Shown here: one piece after another, positions 23,250-34,800 of the stretch
How positions within the stretch are numbered: position 1 is the stretch's first letter
How the letters are laid out: every line of letters begins with the position of its first letter
Source of the DNA: Polyodon spathula
Taxonomy: Eukaryota; Chordata; Actinopteri; Acipenseriformes; Polyodontidae
DNA: 64,000 nt
Direction: 5' to 3'
NCBI RefSeq assembly: GCF_017654505.1
Contig: NC_054565.1
Location: 1,843,468 to 1,907,467, forward strand
Notes under the pieces: model-generated
The model's input: only the letters and a program-made list of their open reading frames with translations
What the model was told of the DNA's origin: nothing
Database searches by the model: none
Made by a program: the position numbers and the translations under genes

Positions 23250-23763
23250 ATTACAAATCAATTATCAGTCCTTCATCGGCTGAATACAAAAAAACACTAC
23301 TTTCAGAAGTTGATAAAAAACAAACAAGTAGTCTTTCAAACAAAATTCCAGAATGTTGATGATGTAAATGATCTCGGAATAGAATGTTCATGCCAAATGG
23401 CTCCAAAGTGCCCAGTTTTTTTTTGCTTCCTGACAGCATTAGTTCCATAACAATGAACTATCTCACAAATTGTGGTGTCCTCTATAGTGTGGTCATCTCT
23501 GTTAAAATGTCTGGTGACAGGAAAGGGAGAGTTGTTAATTCGTATACTTCTCTGATGTGCCACGAAGCGATCAGCTAAGTGCCGTCTTGTTTCACGAATA
23601 TACAGCTTGTTGCATTTGATGCAGCCAATGCAATATACTATTCCTTTACTAATGCAAGCAAAAGTATCATGGATAGTAAATGCGGATTTTGCTCCCTTAA
23701 CTACTGTGTTGCTGTGAATGTATTTACAAGCAGCACAGCGTGACCTGTTGCATGGTACCCTTA
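23250..23763 (-). mobile_element. Penelope-like element, GIY-YIG endonuclease part
   Basis: On the minus strand a frame stays open for about 140 codons (23760 down to 23336). It contains a Cys-rich lead (VPCNRSRCAACKYI) and the endonuclease core YCIGCIKCNKLYIRET, then ADRFVAHQRSI and TRHFN. The spacing C..C..LYIxxT......RF..H is that of GIY-YIG nucleases fused to Penelope reverse transcriptases. The Gly of YIG is Arg here. The upstream half of the element resumes at 24680, beyond an insertion. Confidence 0.85.
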
Positions 23764-24679
23764 TGGCGTAGTTCAGGGGACACCGTAAAAGGCCCTCGCC
23801 TGCTTCCTTCTCTCTCTCAGCCAGTTAACCCGAAACCACGCCGTCCTGTCCTTACTGATCATATTCGGCTGGGGGAAGGGAAGCGGACGCATTTTAGGTA
23901 TATCCTCTTTCGGGCGGGGTTGATTCAGCAGCTGTCCCAGCTGCTCCTAATAACTGGCATTGTGCTCTTGCCAGTTTCTGGGTGGGGTTTGTGCAGCACC
24001 GGGGATCCCCTCTGGCTGTACCATCTGTCAATCTCTCTTTCTTTCCTATTTTAGTTGTGCGCTATTTCCTGCTCGTCTTTCATTTTGTGTTGGTCCTCCT
24101 CCTCTTCTTCTTTTCTTCCTTCACCGCATTGTCCGCACAGGGCTCCCTCTGGGGGGGAAGTGAGTCTCACTCCCCCAGCCGGGCCTGGCTCCTCCGCCCA
24201 GGTTCTCGTAGGTCAGAGGGGATCCCTGGCCACACCTATTCTTTTGCAGCTCGTGCCCTTTAGCCTCAGCGAGGCTCTAATCTAAACGCCTTTCTCTTAA
24301 CCCTCTCTCATTTTTCTCCAGGTCCCACGGGCATCCAGCAGGTGCCTGGCCCTCACTTCGGGGCTCACGTCTGATGGAGGTTGGTTCTACGGACGGGACA
24401 TGTCTAGATCTTTCTTTTCCAGGTCCGGGTACCTTTCTGTCCCCCCGGGGTAGCCAGGTCTCCCTACCACCAGGCAAGCTGCTGGGACGGGTCCTCCACT
24501 GAGGAGGGGTGGATTTCCTCTATCCATGTTGTCACCTCCTCTCCACAACCGCTCAAGCAGCTAGCGGACCTTCGAGTAGGGGACCAGTCCTGTCTGTTCC
24601 ACTTTGTCACTAACACTCTGTCGCCCAAGTCCCACAAGCACTCCATTCCCCTTCTGCCTTTGCAGGCATTCCATGAAAC
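23764..24679. mobile_element. Unclassified 916-bp insertion inside the Penelope-like element
   Basis: Bounded on both sides by the same nine bases, GTACCCTTA (23755-23763 and 24680-24688), which looks like a target-site duplication. The interior is GC-rich and pyrimidine-rich, unlike the flanks, with repeated CTCTCAG and TTTCCAGGTCC tracts. I see no long coding frame of known type, no matching terminal inverted repeats and no poly(A) tail. A solo LTR or a Mutator-like non-autonomous element (9-base duplications) are possibilities. The open frames here are not recognisable proteins. Confidence 0.65.
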
Positions 24680-24930
24680 GTACCCTTAGGACTGTCTAGA
24701 TTGGGTCAAATGTTACTGTGGACCAGATGCTCTCTTAGATTTTTGTCTTTTCTGTAAGACATTAGAGGAGGATTATTGAAAATGGGAGCTGTAGAAGGAT
24801 CTTCTTGAAGAATGCTAAAAACATTTTGTATGATGTGTTGTACTTTTCTGGTCTTAGGATGATAAGTAAGAACAAGGGGAATACGATTGTTGGTATTCTG
24901 TGTTTTGGTTTTGTACAAAGCATCCTTAAT
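24680..24930 (-). mobile_element. Penelope-like element, region between reverse transcriptase and endonuclease
   Basis: The minus frame from 24918 reads RIPLVLTYHPKTRKVQHIIQ ... ILQEDPSTAPIF ... PPLMSYRKDKNLREHLVHS. The series (I/V)P.VLTY.P ... HW.IL..D ... PP..SYR..KNLR..LV.S is a hallmark of Penelope proteins C-terminal to the reverse transcriptase palm. It joins in order with the GIY-YIG part at 23250-23763 once the insertion is ignored. A stop follows SNI and the frame is off by one at the junction, so the element is dead. Confidence 0.85.
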
Positions 24931-26718
24931 GTTTTAAAAGCACATACACACACAAGCAGCAAAAATGTCTCTTCTCAAAAATGTAAACATGGAATCACCC
25001 TTTGTACAATAAGCTATTAGTGAGATGTCTTTCATGCTTAGTAAATATTACATTTTTCATTCTTTTTGAAAATGTATGAAAGTGTATTTCGTCACTCATT
25101 TTATTCCAGTGCAGTTCTAAATCTCTCGGAGTGAAGAATTTCATTGCTTGAAACAGGGAAACTATCTATACACATTAAGCGTCTGACTGCAAGATAAGTG
25201 TCTATAGCTTGACTGGCATTTCAAAACGGATAGCTTTCAACACTGTCTTATGACCGCAGTATATAACTGCACATAAACATAAATCACAAGACAATGCATA
25301 ACAATGCAATGTCAACACATACAAATTATACATGTATTTATTTCTCTTTCACTGTATTATTTGTTGAGAAAACCTAATATAAATATCCGTGGCGATTACA
25401 AATTTAAAATGACAACTCTGGTGAGAGTTTGCCACATCTTTGTAAACTGAAAATTAAACGTAACACTGATTATTAAATAATACATAATATGTTGTATTAG
25501 AAACTGTTATTACATTTTAAACACAAATATAATTGCACATAAAAATAAATTGCATGACAAATGATAATTTTTTTCTGCTTCTGTCATAACCCATATACAA
25601 AATAAAGCATGTATAGTGTTGTACTTCTCTCTTTCACTAATACCTGCAAATATATTGTACGAAGAAAACCTATAATATAAAGTAGCCAGCGATTAAATGT
25701 AAACTTTGTAAAGTACGTAGCCTAAAGTTGATCTATTCTTAAATAATAATATAAAAAACATGTTATTAATATTACAACCACGTGTTTCCAATGTTTACCA
25801 CATATAATGTAGCTTTTAATAAAGATCCTGACAACTTTAAGAGTAAAACAATTAACTAGACACACTGGAAACATCGCAATAACAGTCTGTTCTGAATAAA
25901 AGTATACAGACAGAAAGTTGACGGCTTATCGTTGCTTTTAAGCTCAAAAAGGCAAACGCTAACTTATTTCCCAGCTAACTTATTTCCTGTGACACCGGGA
26001 TTCACGTGAATGATTGATTAGCAATTAAGTCCTGGCTCAGCTGCACAACAAGAGGCAGTTTTCACTCACACAGGGTTAGTGTGTTCAGAGGTGGAACAGG
26101 AGTCATGAATAGGAGAGAAACATAAAGAGAATTAACAATCGCTACGATACACCAGCAAGATACTTGTTTGTTTGGTCTGTGTCTGTTTTGTCTGTCCATT
26201 TTGGCCACTGTGCCGTTTTGTTTTGTAAAGTGTTTCTGTTTTTGTTTATTTATAATTAAACGTGCGCACCAGCGCTTACAAACCTGTGTCTCTGCGTCTG
26301 ATCCTCTTCCTGATTACAACAGCCTGGCCAGTGACATCATCCTTACCACTGACCATCTCTGGATTAGCAACAAATGAATCCATCTGGAGGGGGTCACTTT
26401 CTACACACGAGTTTTCTACAAAGTGATTTCTCAATAATCACCAGCTGCCGACCACGCACTTTCACATGATGTCTGGCAGAGAGGAGCTGCTAACATTGAC
26501 CTCTGCCAGACCACATTTAACTGTACAACAATACATTTACATTACAATACATTCACCTGTGTTTAACAATACTTTTAAAATCATACAATACAATCTCCAC
26601 AAACCATTCATTAAATAAACCCACAATACATTTAAATGCAACCCGAAATTCACCTGTTCTAAAACCAAAACAATACATTTTTAGCAGGGCTTTGTCCTGC
26701 CCCCTGTTTACGTCTATT
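24931..26718. other. Spacer between genes A and B
   Basis: Very AT-rich to about 25950, then mixed. I find no exon, RNA gene or recognisable transposon protein. Confidence 0.5.
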
Positions 26719-27030
26719 CAGCAGTTTCCTTTCATTCAAGGTTTATGAAGGGCTTAGTGCCCTACCTGTGCCCTACTGGGGTAAAGTTAACAGCAGCCTT
26801 TGTTATGAAGTTCATCAGTGGGGTTATTGACTGTGTGAAAGGTAGGTTAGGAGACAGTGGGTGTGCTTATTGTGTCAGGTCTCTATGATCCCGCCCACTG
26901 CACTAGGTGAAAGGATACAGACTGTAGAGTTACAGTAGTTTATTGATTCAAATCAGTGATTAATCTAATTGATTTCAATCCACTTCCATCAGGTTTTTAC
27001 TCACACAGTAATTCATCTTCACTTCATAGA
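26719..27030. repeat. Upstream block, copy 1 (before gene B)
   Basis: Starts CAGCAGTTTCCTTTCATTCA and includes AAGGTAGGTTAGGAGACAGT and GATCCCGCCCACTGCACTAG. Near-identical copies are at about 49946-50245 and 51752-52130, both upstream of gene C. It is part of the duplicated 5' region of the P450 unit or an old transposon; it has no coding content. Confidence 0.85.
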
Positions 27031-27104
27031 GTCCACAAATAGTAAAAAAACAAAAACAAAAACAAATTCAAAACTAAACTGAAAATGTGAAGGCAAGTTA
27101 ATAT

Positions 27105-27109
<5 letters not shown>

Positions 27110-27191
<82 letters not shown>
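27110..27191. repeat. (TA)n microsatellite
   Basis: About 82 bases of TA, one of the longest in the window. Confidence 0.95.
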
Positions 27192-27194
<3 letters not shown>

Positions 27195-27301
27195 ATTAAC
27201 TCCTGGAAGACGCTGAATGTTATTGTGACAAAACTGAGAAGAGGAAAGGGCTTCAAACGTTAACAACTTTTTTACATTTCCCTCATGCAAAACTACATAC
27301 A

Positions 27302-27438
27302 TTACATTAACTATACAAGCATTCCCAGGGTATTATAACTCAACTGTGTTATTACAAGCTCTGTACATTACATTAACTATAAAAGCATTGCCAGGGTATT
27401 ATAACTCAACTGTGTTATTACAAGCTCTGTAAATTACA
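27302..27438. repeat. 66-bp repeat, copies upstream of gene B
   Basis: Two units of CTATACAAGCATTCCCAGGG with TTATTACAAGCTCTGTACAT. The same unit continues at about 29798-29930, after an interrupting block of about 2.3 kb, and forms about five copies upstream of gene C (52256-52570). Confidence 0.85.
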
Positions 27439-27439
27439 T

Positions 27440-28372
27440 TAATTTTATAAAATGGGTATTTTAAATAATCTGAGTGGTCAAAACAGGTCACATGGGTATA
27501 TCACCATGGGTCGGCACTTTTTTAAAAAGGGACAAATCACTGCAGCAGCAAAGGTCATTCAAAATTATCTAGACAGCATTCAGAACTGGACAGATACATT
27601 TATGGCAATGATATTTAATAGAGAAAAGTGTAAGGTACTGCATGCAGGCAAAACAAATGTGCATTATAAATATCATATGGGAGATACTGAAATTGAAGAC
27701 GGAATCTATGAAAAAGACGTAGGAGTTTACGTTCACTCGGAAATGTCTTCATCTAGACAATGTGGGGAAGCTATAAAAAAGGCCAACAAGATGCTCGGAT
27801 ATATAGTGAAAAGTGTTGAATTTAAATCAAGGGAAGTAATGTTAAAACTGTACAATGCATTAGTAAGACCTCATCTAGAATATTATGTTCAGTTCTGGTC
27901 ACCTCACTACAAAAAGGATATTGCTGCTCTAGAAAGAGTGCAAATAAGAGCGACCAGAATTATTCCGGGTTTAAAAGGCATTTCATATGTAGACAGGCTA
28001 AAATAATTTAATCTATTCAATCTTGAACAAAGACGACTACGCGGCAATCCGATTAAAGCATTCAGAATTCTAAAAGGTATTGACAATGTCAACCTAGGAG
28101 ATTTTTTCAACCTGAAAAAACAAACCAGAACCAGGGGTCACAAATGGAGATTAGACAAAGGGGCATTCAGAACAGAAAATAGGAGGCACATTTTTTACAG
28201 AGAATTGTGAGGGTCTGGAATCAACTCCCCAGTAATGTTGTTGAAGCTGACACCCTGGGATCCTTCAAGAAGCTGCTTGATGAGATTCTGGGATCAATAA
28301 GCTACTAACAACCAAACGAGCAAGATGGGCTGAATGGCCTCCTCTCGTTTGTAAACTTTCTTATGTTCTTAT
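27440..28372 (+). mobile_element. CR1/L2-like LINE, 3' part of reverse transcriptase
   Basis: The frame at about 27560-28006 reads IQNWTDTFMAMIFNREKCKV, EKDVGVYVHSEM, SSRQCGEAIKKANKMLGYI, LKLYNALVRPHLEYYVQFWS, LERVQIRATRIIPGL. This is the thumb/C-terminal region of CR1-type reverse transcriptases. It continues past an in-frame TAA to a RVWNQLPSNVVEADTLGSFK end and a 3' tail TTTCTTATGTTCTTA, with the repeated octamer-like end usual for this clade. It is 5'-truncated and inactive. Confidence 0.88.
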
Positions 28373-29362
28373 ACACTACTAGCAAAAAAAAAAAAGCAGA
28401 CATATTGGAATTTATTGCAAAAAACAAAACAGACAAGATTTATGTAGATGTTGACCCGAAGTGTGCATGAGATTGAATGAGTCTGAATAAAACACTAATG
28501 ATTAAGTAGTGAAAAAAGGCAAAAGTAAGTATTCAGATCAATTCAAAACTCGCCATTCTGATCACTCTGCTGCTTCTCCCTGAACTAAAGAATTACCCGA
28601 TCCCACTCTGAAATAGTTTAAAAAATATATCTTAAACTTTCAGCTTTTAAAAAAATATTTGGATCGCTCTTAAAAAGAGACTTTGATGGTTAAATGGATG
28701 TGTTGTTGCCGCTGCCCCCGTCTCTGTGTGTTCTTCTCTGGCCGGTCGCATCTCCTGCCCTGCCTGCTGCCACAGGTCTCACCCTCTGCGCAGCTGTGTG
28801 GTCTGGTGCAGAGTATTTATAAATGCATTTCCGCATTCCTGCAGTACCTTTCTCTCCACATCAGTTGTCCAGGTACAATTGTATCATCTCTTTTGCTGTG
28901 CCCTGCATTGTTTTAAATGGTTTCTTAACACCAGCCCAGTCATTCTCCATGTTGTCCAGCCTTAAACTGCAAAGTCAGTTTGATAAGTAACTGGGTATTC
29001 CATAATACAAATAACATATTTCTCGCTACTGTGAAGCGGCAGCACAAATCTGGTATGGACACCCCCTCTTACTAACCCTGATAAGAAAGGACGATTTAAA
29101 ATAAATAAATAAATAATAAAACAAACAGCTCTCCAGTCTCACCTGATACTGTTGCAGGTCTAGTGGGGAAGGATCTGCATGATTTAAAGTCAGACTCATT
29201 TGTGCTCTGTCATGATCAAAATAGGCACTAATATTTTACTATAAAATGCAATGAACAAACCAAGAATCACAACAAAAAGTATAACTAATCAAATACACAA
29301 AAAACACCTTATTTTCTTTGTTGTGTTTTTTTTTTCAGTTTAGTTGGTTACCCTATTTTCTA
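28373..29362. other. Spacer upstream of gene B
   Basis: Part of the block that interrupts the 66-bp repeats. It has a GC-richer patch at 28705-28880 (GCCGCTGCCCCCGTCTCTGT) whose open frames match nothing I know. Nothing else is recognisable. Confidence 0.45.
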
Positions 29363-29800
29363 AGCGCAATGCGGCACTTCAGGGCGTTGCTACACTCTAA
29401 TATCTGTGTAAAATGGTTAAAAAAGCAGGCTTGTAACCAGGAGGTCCCGGGTTCAAATCCCAGCTCAGCCACTGACTCACTGTGTGACCCTGAGCAAGTC
29501 ACCGAACCTCCCTGTGCTCTGTCTTTCGAGTGAGACATTCTTGTAAGTGACTCTGCAGCTGATGCAAAGTTCACACACCCTAGTCTCGTATCTTGTACAG
29601 CGTTTTGTGATGGTGGTCCACTATAAAATAAAGATTATTATTATATAAAAATAATAATAATAATAATTATTATTATTATTAATATCACCAGGCCCCGGGC
29701 AGCTGAAGCCACTCGGCTCCGCCTCATGCCTTGCATCGCACGCGGGGCCTGTTGATATTAGAGTATATCACACATCCTGAAGTGCCCTATTGCTTACATA
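29363..29800. mobile_element. Palindromic MITE split by a SINE
   Basis: The left arm (GCGGCACTTCAGGGCGTTGC ... ACTCTAATATC) pairs with the right arm (GATATTAGAGTATATCACAC ... CTGAAGTGCCCTATTGCTTA). A second inner pair is AATATCACCAGGCCCCG at about 29684 with CGGGGCCTGTTGATATT at about 29743. The SINE at about 29398-29645 sits between left arm and inner stem. Confidence 0.7.
29398..29645 (+). mobile_element. tRNA-derived SINE inside the palindromic MITE
   Basis: The tRNA-like head has GCAGGCTTGTAACCAGGAGG and a B box GGTTCAAATCC. The body is CAGCTCAGCCACTGACTCAC ... CACCGAACCTCCCTGTGCTC ... AAGTGACTCTGCAGCTGATG, ending in (ATT)n. This is a different family from the SINE at 9383, with a body that I recall as widespread in fishes. 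Confidence 0.82.
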
Positions 29801-30254
29801 CAAGCATTGCCAGGGTATAATAGCTCAGCTGTATTATTACAAGCTCTGTACAATACATTAACTATACAAGCATTCCCAGGGGTATCATAACTCAACTGTA
29901 TTATTTTGTAAATACATTAAAGATATCATGTCTTTTTTACTTTTTTTTATCTAAGCAATTGATGGTGTCGATGTATCTCTCCATTTCTTTTTTAAACATA
30001 ATAAAATGTGCTGTATTTTCTAACCATTTCATTTTATGAATATGGTATTTACCAACACATTATTCCTAGATGAATTAGGTATATAATAATATCCTGCTCC
30101 ATGTCACAAGGTTTTGAAAAGTAAAGCAGAACATCAACAGCAAAAAATCTTACCTGTTTACCCAACATTCTCAGAATATTATAATGCTGCAAACCATTCC
30201 AAAAAATCAACAACCTTTACCTTGCTCAGCAAGAACCTGATGAAGTCCTTCTGA

Positions 30255-30367
30255 AGCCACGCCCACTGTGTGTGCCGCTCTATTTAAACACTGCCCAAAC
30301 CCAGGAGCGTTATTCTGAACTCTGTGCTAATTAACAGAGAGCCGAGGTGTCTGTGTTCCTGACAAAC
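30255..30367 (+). promoter_or_regulatory. Core promoter and 5' UTR of CYP2K gene B
   Basis: CCACGCCCACTGTGTGTGCC precedes TATTTAA at 30281-30287 and the leader CCAGGAGCGTTATTCTGAAC. Same architecture as A and C. Confidence 0.7.
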
Positions 30368-31777
30368 ATGTCTGTGATTAGCCTGCTCCTAGCACACACC
30401 TCCACGGTGTCTCTGGCTTTAGTTTTAACTGGTTTTATATTTTTATACTTTTACTGGAAATCCTCCAAGTCGTCTAATTACAGCTTCCCCCCCGGCCCGC
30501 CGGCTCTACCTGTTATTGGGAACCTGAACATTCTGGACCTGCACCGGCCGTACAAAACGCTGAGTAAGGTGAGTGGCACTGTGGACCAGGAAGAAACTGT
30601 TTAGTTTCTTTTAGCATTTAGAGGGGGATTGGTATTGTATTTGAAGAAGTGTTTTGTGCAGCTACTCAGCAGTGAAATCAGCTGTCTTAATGACATCTGC
30701 CAATAAATATAACATGCAGGCAGGTGGAGGAAAATCCTGCCCAAATATAGCAATTCTTTCATACAATTGCTCAGTGCCGACTCTAGGATTTTGAAAGCGG
30801 GGAGGCGAAGGGGTGGCAGAGAGATGGGCTTGAGGGGTGAAGTTTTGGGGTACAGGAATGGAAACCTATACAAGATAAATTAAGCTCTAAGAAATATGAT
30901 TATATACGATTATTATTTCTGTTTTGTTTTTCTTTAAACTCAGAATGTCTGAAGTGACCAATGTTATACTGTTTTCAGTGCAAATAAATAGGCTAATATT
31001 CCAAAGTTACCAATTATTAAACTAAAAATGTTACTGTTTTCAACTCCAGTTTTTGTCCAATTGTATTAAAGTTATTGCTTAAAATAAAAATAATAATAAT
31101 AATAAAAAAAATCTTACTTTTTACTTGATTACTAAATCTGCTGAATTCTTCTATTGTGTTGATTTCTTGCAAACTAGTTCATGACAGTGTAACCCCTGCC
31201 CGCTGAAAGTAACAATAATTGAAGCAATGGGGTTTCTGGGTACTCTTGGGTATGTTTAATTTCTATTTATGGCGATGCCTCCACCCAAAGCAAAGATAGC
31301 TATATTTATCCACTGCTCTAGGACTATAAATAAAGAAGATGACACAGTGCTGTAAAGCAAATAGATGGGGTTCCCCACCCTTCAAGGTTTACTGCACAAC
31401 TAATGGAAATAAGGCGTTCCCTACAGTTCATGTTCATGAATATAGAAAATGCACCAATTAAACACCATACCCGGTACCACGTTAAATTGCAATTATAAAC
31501 AATACACATCCACTGCAGTCTAAGAGGAAAAAAAACCAAAACAAATGAAAGTAAACTATTTAATACCCTCTAAGGGCAAAGAAAACTTATGCTGCCTTCA
31601 AAACTAAACGGTAAGTTATATTAATTAACCGTTTGCTTAAAAATGAAACCGGGTTACTTTCCCCTATGACTATTTCAAAAGCAAACCTAATACACTTATA
31701 TTATAAATTGCTATAATACAGCTGTATGTAAAACGACAGTCAAAACAAACAGAACAGTACTCTTATAAATATATACC

Positions 31778-31840
<63 letters not shown>

Positions 31841-34800
31841 ACGTAGGTCCGAATCACTAACATAAGTGTTTTGCTAGAGTGAAGAAAAACAACGTAGCAG
31901 GCCTGTCCGTGGCTAGGGCGTGTGGAGGCTGGAAAATGCCGCTTCGCCCTTCACCCAGGGAAACTCCCGTCTGCGTTGTAAACTGCAAATCCCTCGTTGC
32001 CGGAGGAAACACCAATACTGCAACTGAAGTCATTACAATACGAAACAACATCGAGTTCCACACAAGTATACTGTCTCCTAACTCCCCACTGGCATTAGAT
32101 CAGGCTCTAGAGTATTGCGTCTGTAACCGAAAGTCCAAAAGACTCGAGAAATAAATTGTGTAATTATTTCTTTAGTACTAAATAAAATGGTACTATGTTT
32201 TAGGCTGACTGCATGGCTGACTCCATTGTGTTTTTTTAATTTTTTTTCTTCCCACACGTCCCTCCCCCTTAAAGGACGCTGCACTATAAAACTACTCTGC
32301 TGTAACTTTACACCCGAAGGTTGTAAAGTCGGGTGCCACAGGTTCAAACAGAAGACAAATTTGAAGTTAAGCTGCAGAAGTAGACCTTGGGCTTCTACCT
32401 CCCTCACATTACCTGGGCTGGTTGTAGAAATATCAGACAGCAACCTCCTAACAGGCGTAAAGGTCTTCTTAATTGCATTGCAAGCTGAGCTCTGGCATGC
32501 CCACCGAGTATCAGATAAGCTCTTTAGCTCCATCTGAGTAGTTATTTTGCATTCAAAGACTCTGCAGCCTGGAATCCCAGAAATCTTTCATTCACAGCTT
32601 TCTCATGAAAGGCCCGTTCATTTTGTATTGATGAGTGGGTGCAGGTAGCATTTTTGGGCCCACACTTCAACTTCTTTTGAATTTTGTTCATCATGCTCAC
32701 TGATTAAACTAATCAGTTCTAGAAAGTTCCAACGATTTAAACTTTCTTCACTTTCATCATGTCCTCTTTGTGCTAAACACTGCAGGGCAGTGAAAAGAAG
32801 AACCCCTGCTACAGTTTTAATATAGTAGCGGTTTTCATGCACAAGGGCTTTGTGCGCTTCATTCAATTGTGAGGAAACTGACTGATCTCCCTCTGACTTC
32901 ATTTGTTTATAAAGCTGCCAATGAATTACAGCATCTATATGCATTGCACTGTGGTCATGAATATGCAATCCGGCATCTTTCTGTCAAGCTTTCTTCCAGT
33001 TACAGAAGCCATCATTTACAAAGGTTGTTTTATCATTTGGATTTCTATTTAAGGCAGGGAAAACTCTACATGGAAAACAGAATATCCCATTAGTTGCTGC
33101 ACTGTATTCAATCCAAGGGAACATTCTGTACCAGGCCTGATTAAAACTTAGGAAATCTGGTCCATATTTTGTTTGTGGATAACTTCAAAGATGGGGTTGC
33201 TTTGGGGCATCAGATATTGCCTGTGAAATATCGGAAGGTCCAGGTAGTCTTCTCTGCCTTGTTTCTTTGGATTTATGAACTTCAGACAGGTTGTCTATTT
33301 CCTGTGAGGAAGGGGCTTGTAGATCTGAATCGGAGATGTCTACTTCTTCACTACTTACATCTTCGACAGTTTGTGTAGTTCGAGCACTTGATGTGGGAAC
33401 AGCACCTTGTTCGGAATCTCATTTTGGGGGGGAGGGTTGCTTTGAAAGTCATGAATCAAGCGACTAATTTTAGATCACTTGTATGTATATGTAAGGCAAT
33501 CTCACACTGAACTACCATATTACTCTATCTTCCTCTCTCTGTTCTGACTGCCCCTCTCTCTGTTCTGACTGCCTCTCACATTCAATATAATGATGCAAAC
33601 TAAACAGTGTACCGTCAGTATTAATATACGGACCCTGGTCCTAATGCAGTATTCAACTTTAATTACATTTTGTGAGTGAAATACTTTTTCAAACCACTCA
33701 TAGCAATTCAGTTTCCATATAAACACATTCACAGATTTTATCAAATAGTTGCTGCATTTATAATTCGTTCATGTTTTTCATAATATACGAAAGTGTGACA
33801 TTCACGTGCCCAGATAGAAAACATAGATACAATAATATATTGCTTTTAGCAAAAATGATTGAGAAAAACAAGCAATAAGGCACAGAAAAGCTATACTCAG
33901 GCTCTCTGTTGCGACTTTGGTACGTTGTGTATTGATCATTTAATAATCAAACTAATTAGATTAAAATAAATTAACAGCCAATCAGCAGCCTCATTCCGTT
34001 TTATAATAAGTTTGATTGACAAACACTGGCACCTTTATCTTTCAGTTTTCTCCAGTCTCTGCTGACTTCGTTCTCCATGGTTGGCGCTGCACTGTCTGGG
34101 GGTGTTTATTAACAACGAAGATTCAACTTTTTACCATTCTTTATTGTGATTGGCTAGAAAGACATTTGGGTTTGCCAGAGTTTGGATATTGTTTCACTGG
34201 ATTTTTTCCCCTCATGTATCTGAAGATATTGTATTCTGGGAGATGTAGTTAGTGTGTGTTCTAGGGGAGGTGGAGGTGGAGGTGGAGGGGGAGTGGGAGT
34301 GGGATATATTCTACCGCCTCCCCTTGGTGTCTCGTTGCGAATTGTTACAATGGTAAAAACATAGAGATGTGTAGTGAAGTACAGTGAAAGCATAGGCTAT
34401 CCCAGCAAAACACAGAAGAATGGGACAAAAACACAAAATAAATGAGCATGCAGTAAATGCACTGGTAAATATTCTTTAAATTAGCTAGAAATATTCTTCT
34501 GAATTCGCTAGAATTCAGTGTTATTCACAGCATACTGCAGTTACAGAAAATCACTCCAGGATTAAAATAAGCCTGGCATCACATCAGATGACCTGCTAAA
34601 GAAACGAGAGACACTCTCTTCTGTACAGTATACATGTTAGTTATTCAGATGGTATTTAGCATATCGTTTTGATAGTCATTTTATAGTTCTGTTATACGAG
34701 CGAATATGAACGTGGGCATTTTTGCTACCAAATGCATTTCCAGCAGTGTTTGTCCCAGCTCTAGTTCTGGCACAGCCTATATGGAAAAATAATATATTGC

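Noticed and set aside
24055..24477. Overlapping open frames on both strands in the GC-rich insertion
   Set aside because: Low-complexity Ser/Pro/Leu translations in several frames at once; no domain recognised.
29420..29480. Possible tRNA gene (GGTTCAAATCC)
   Set aside because: It is the head of a second SINE family inside a MITE.
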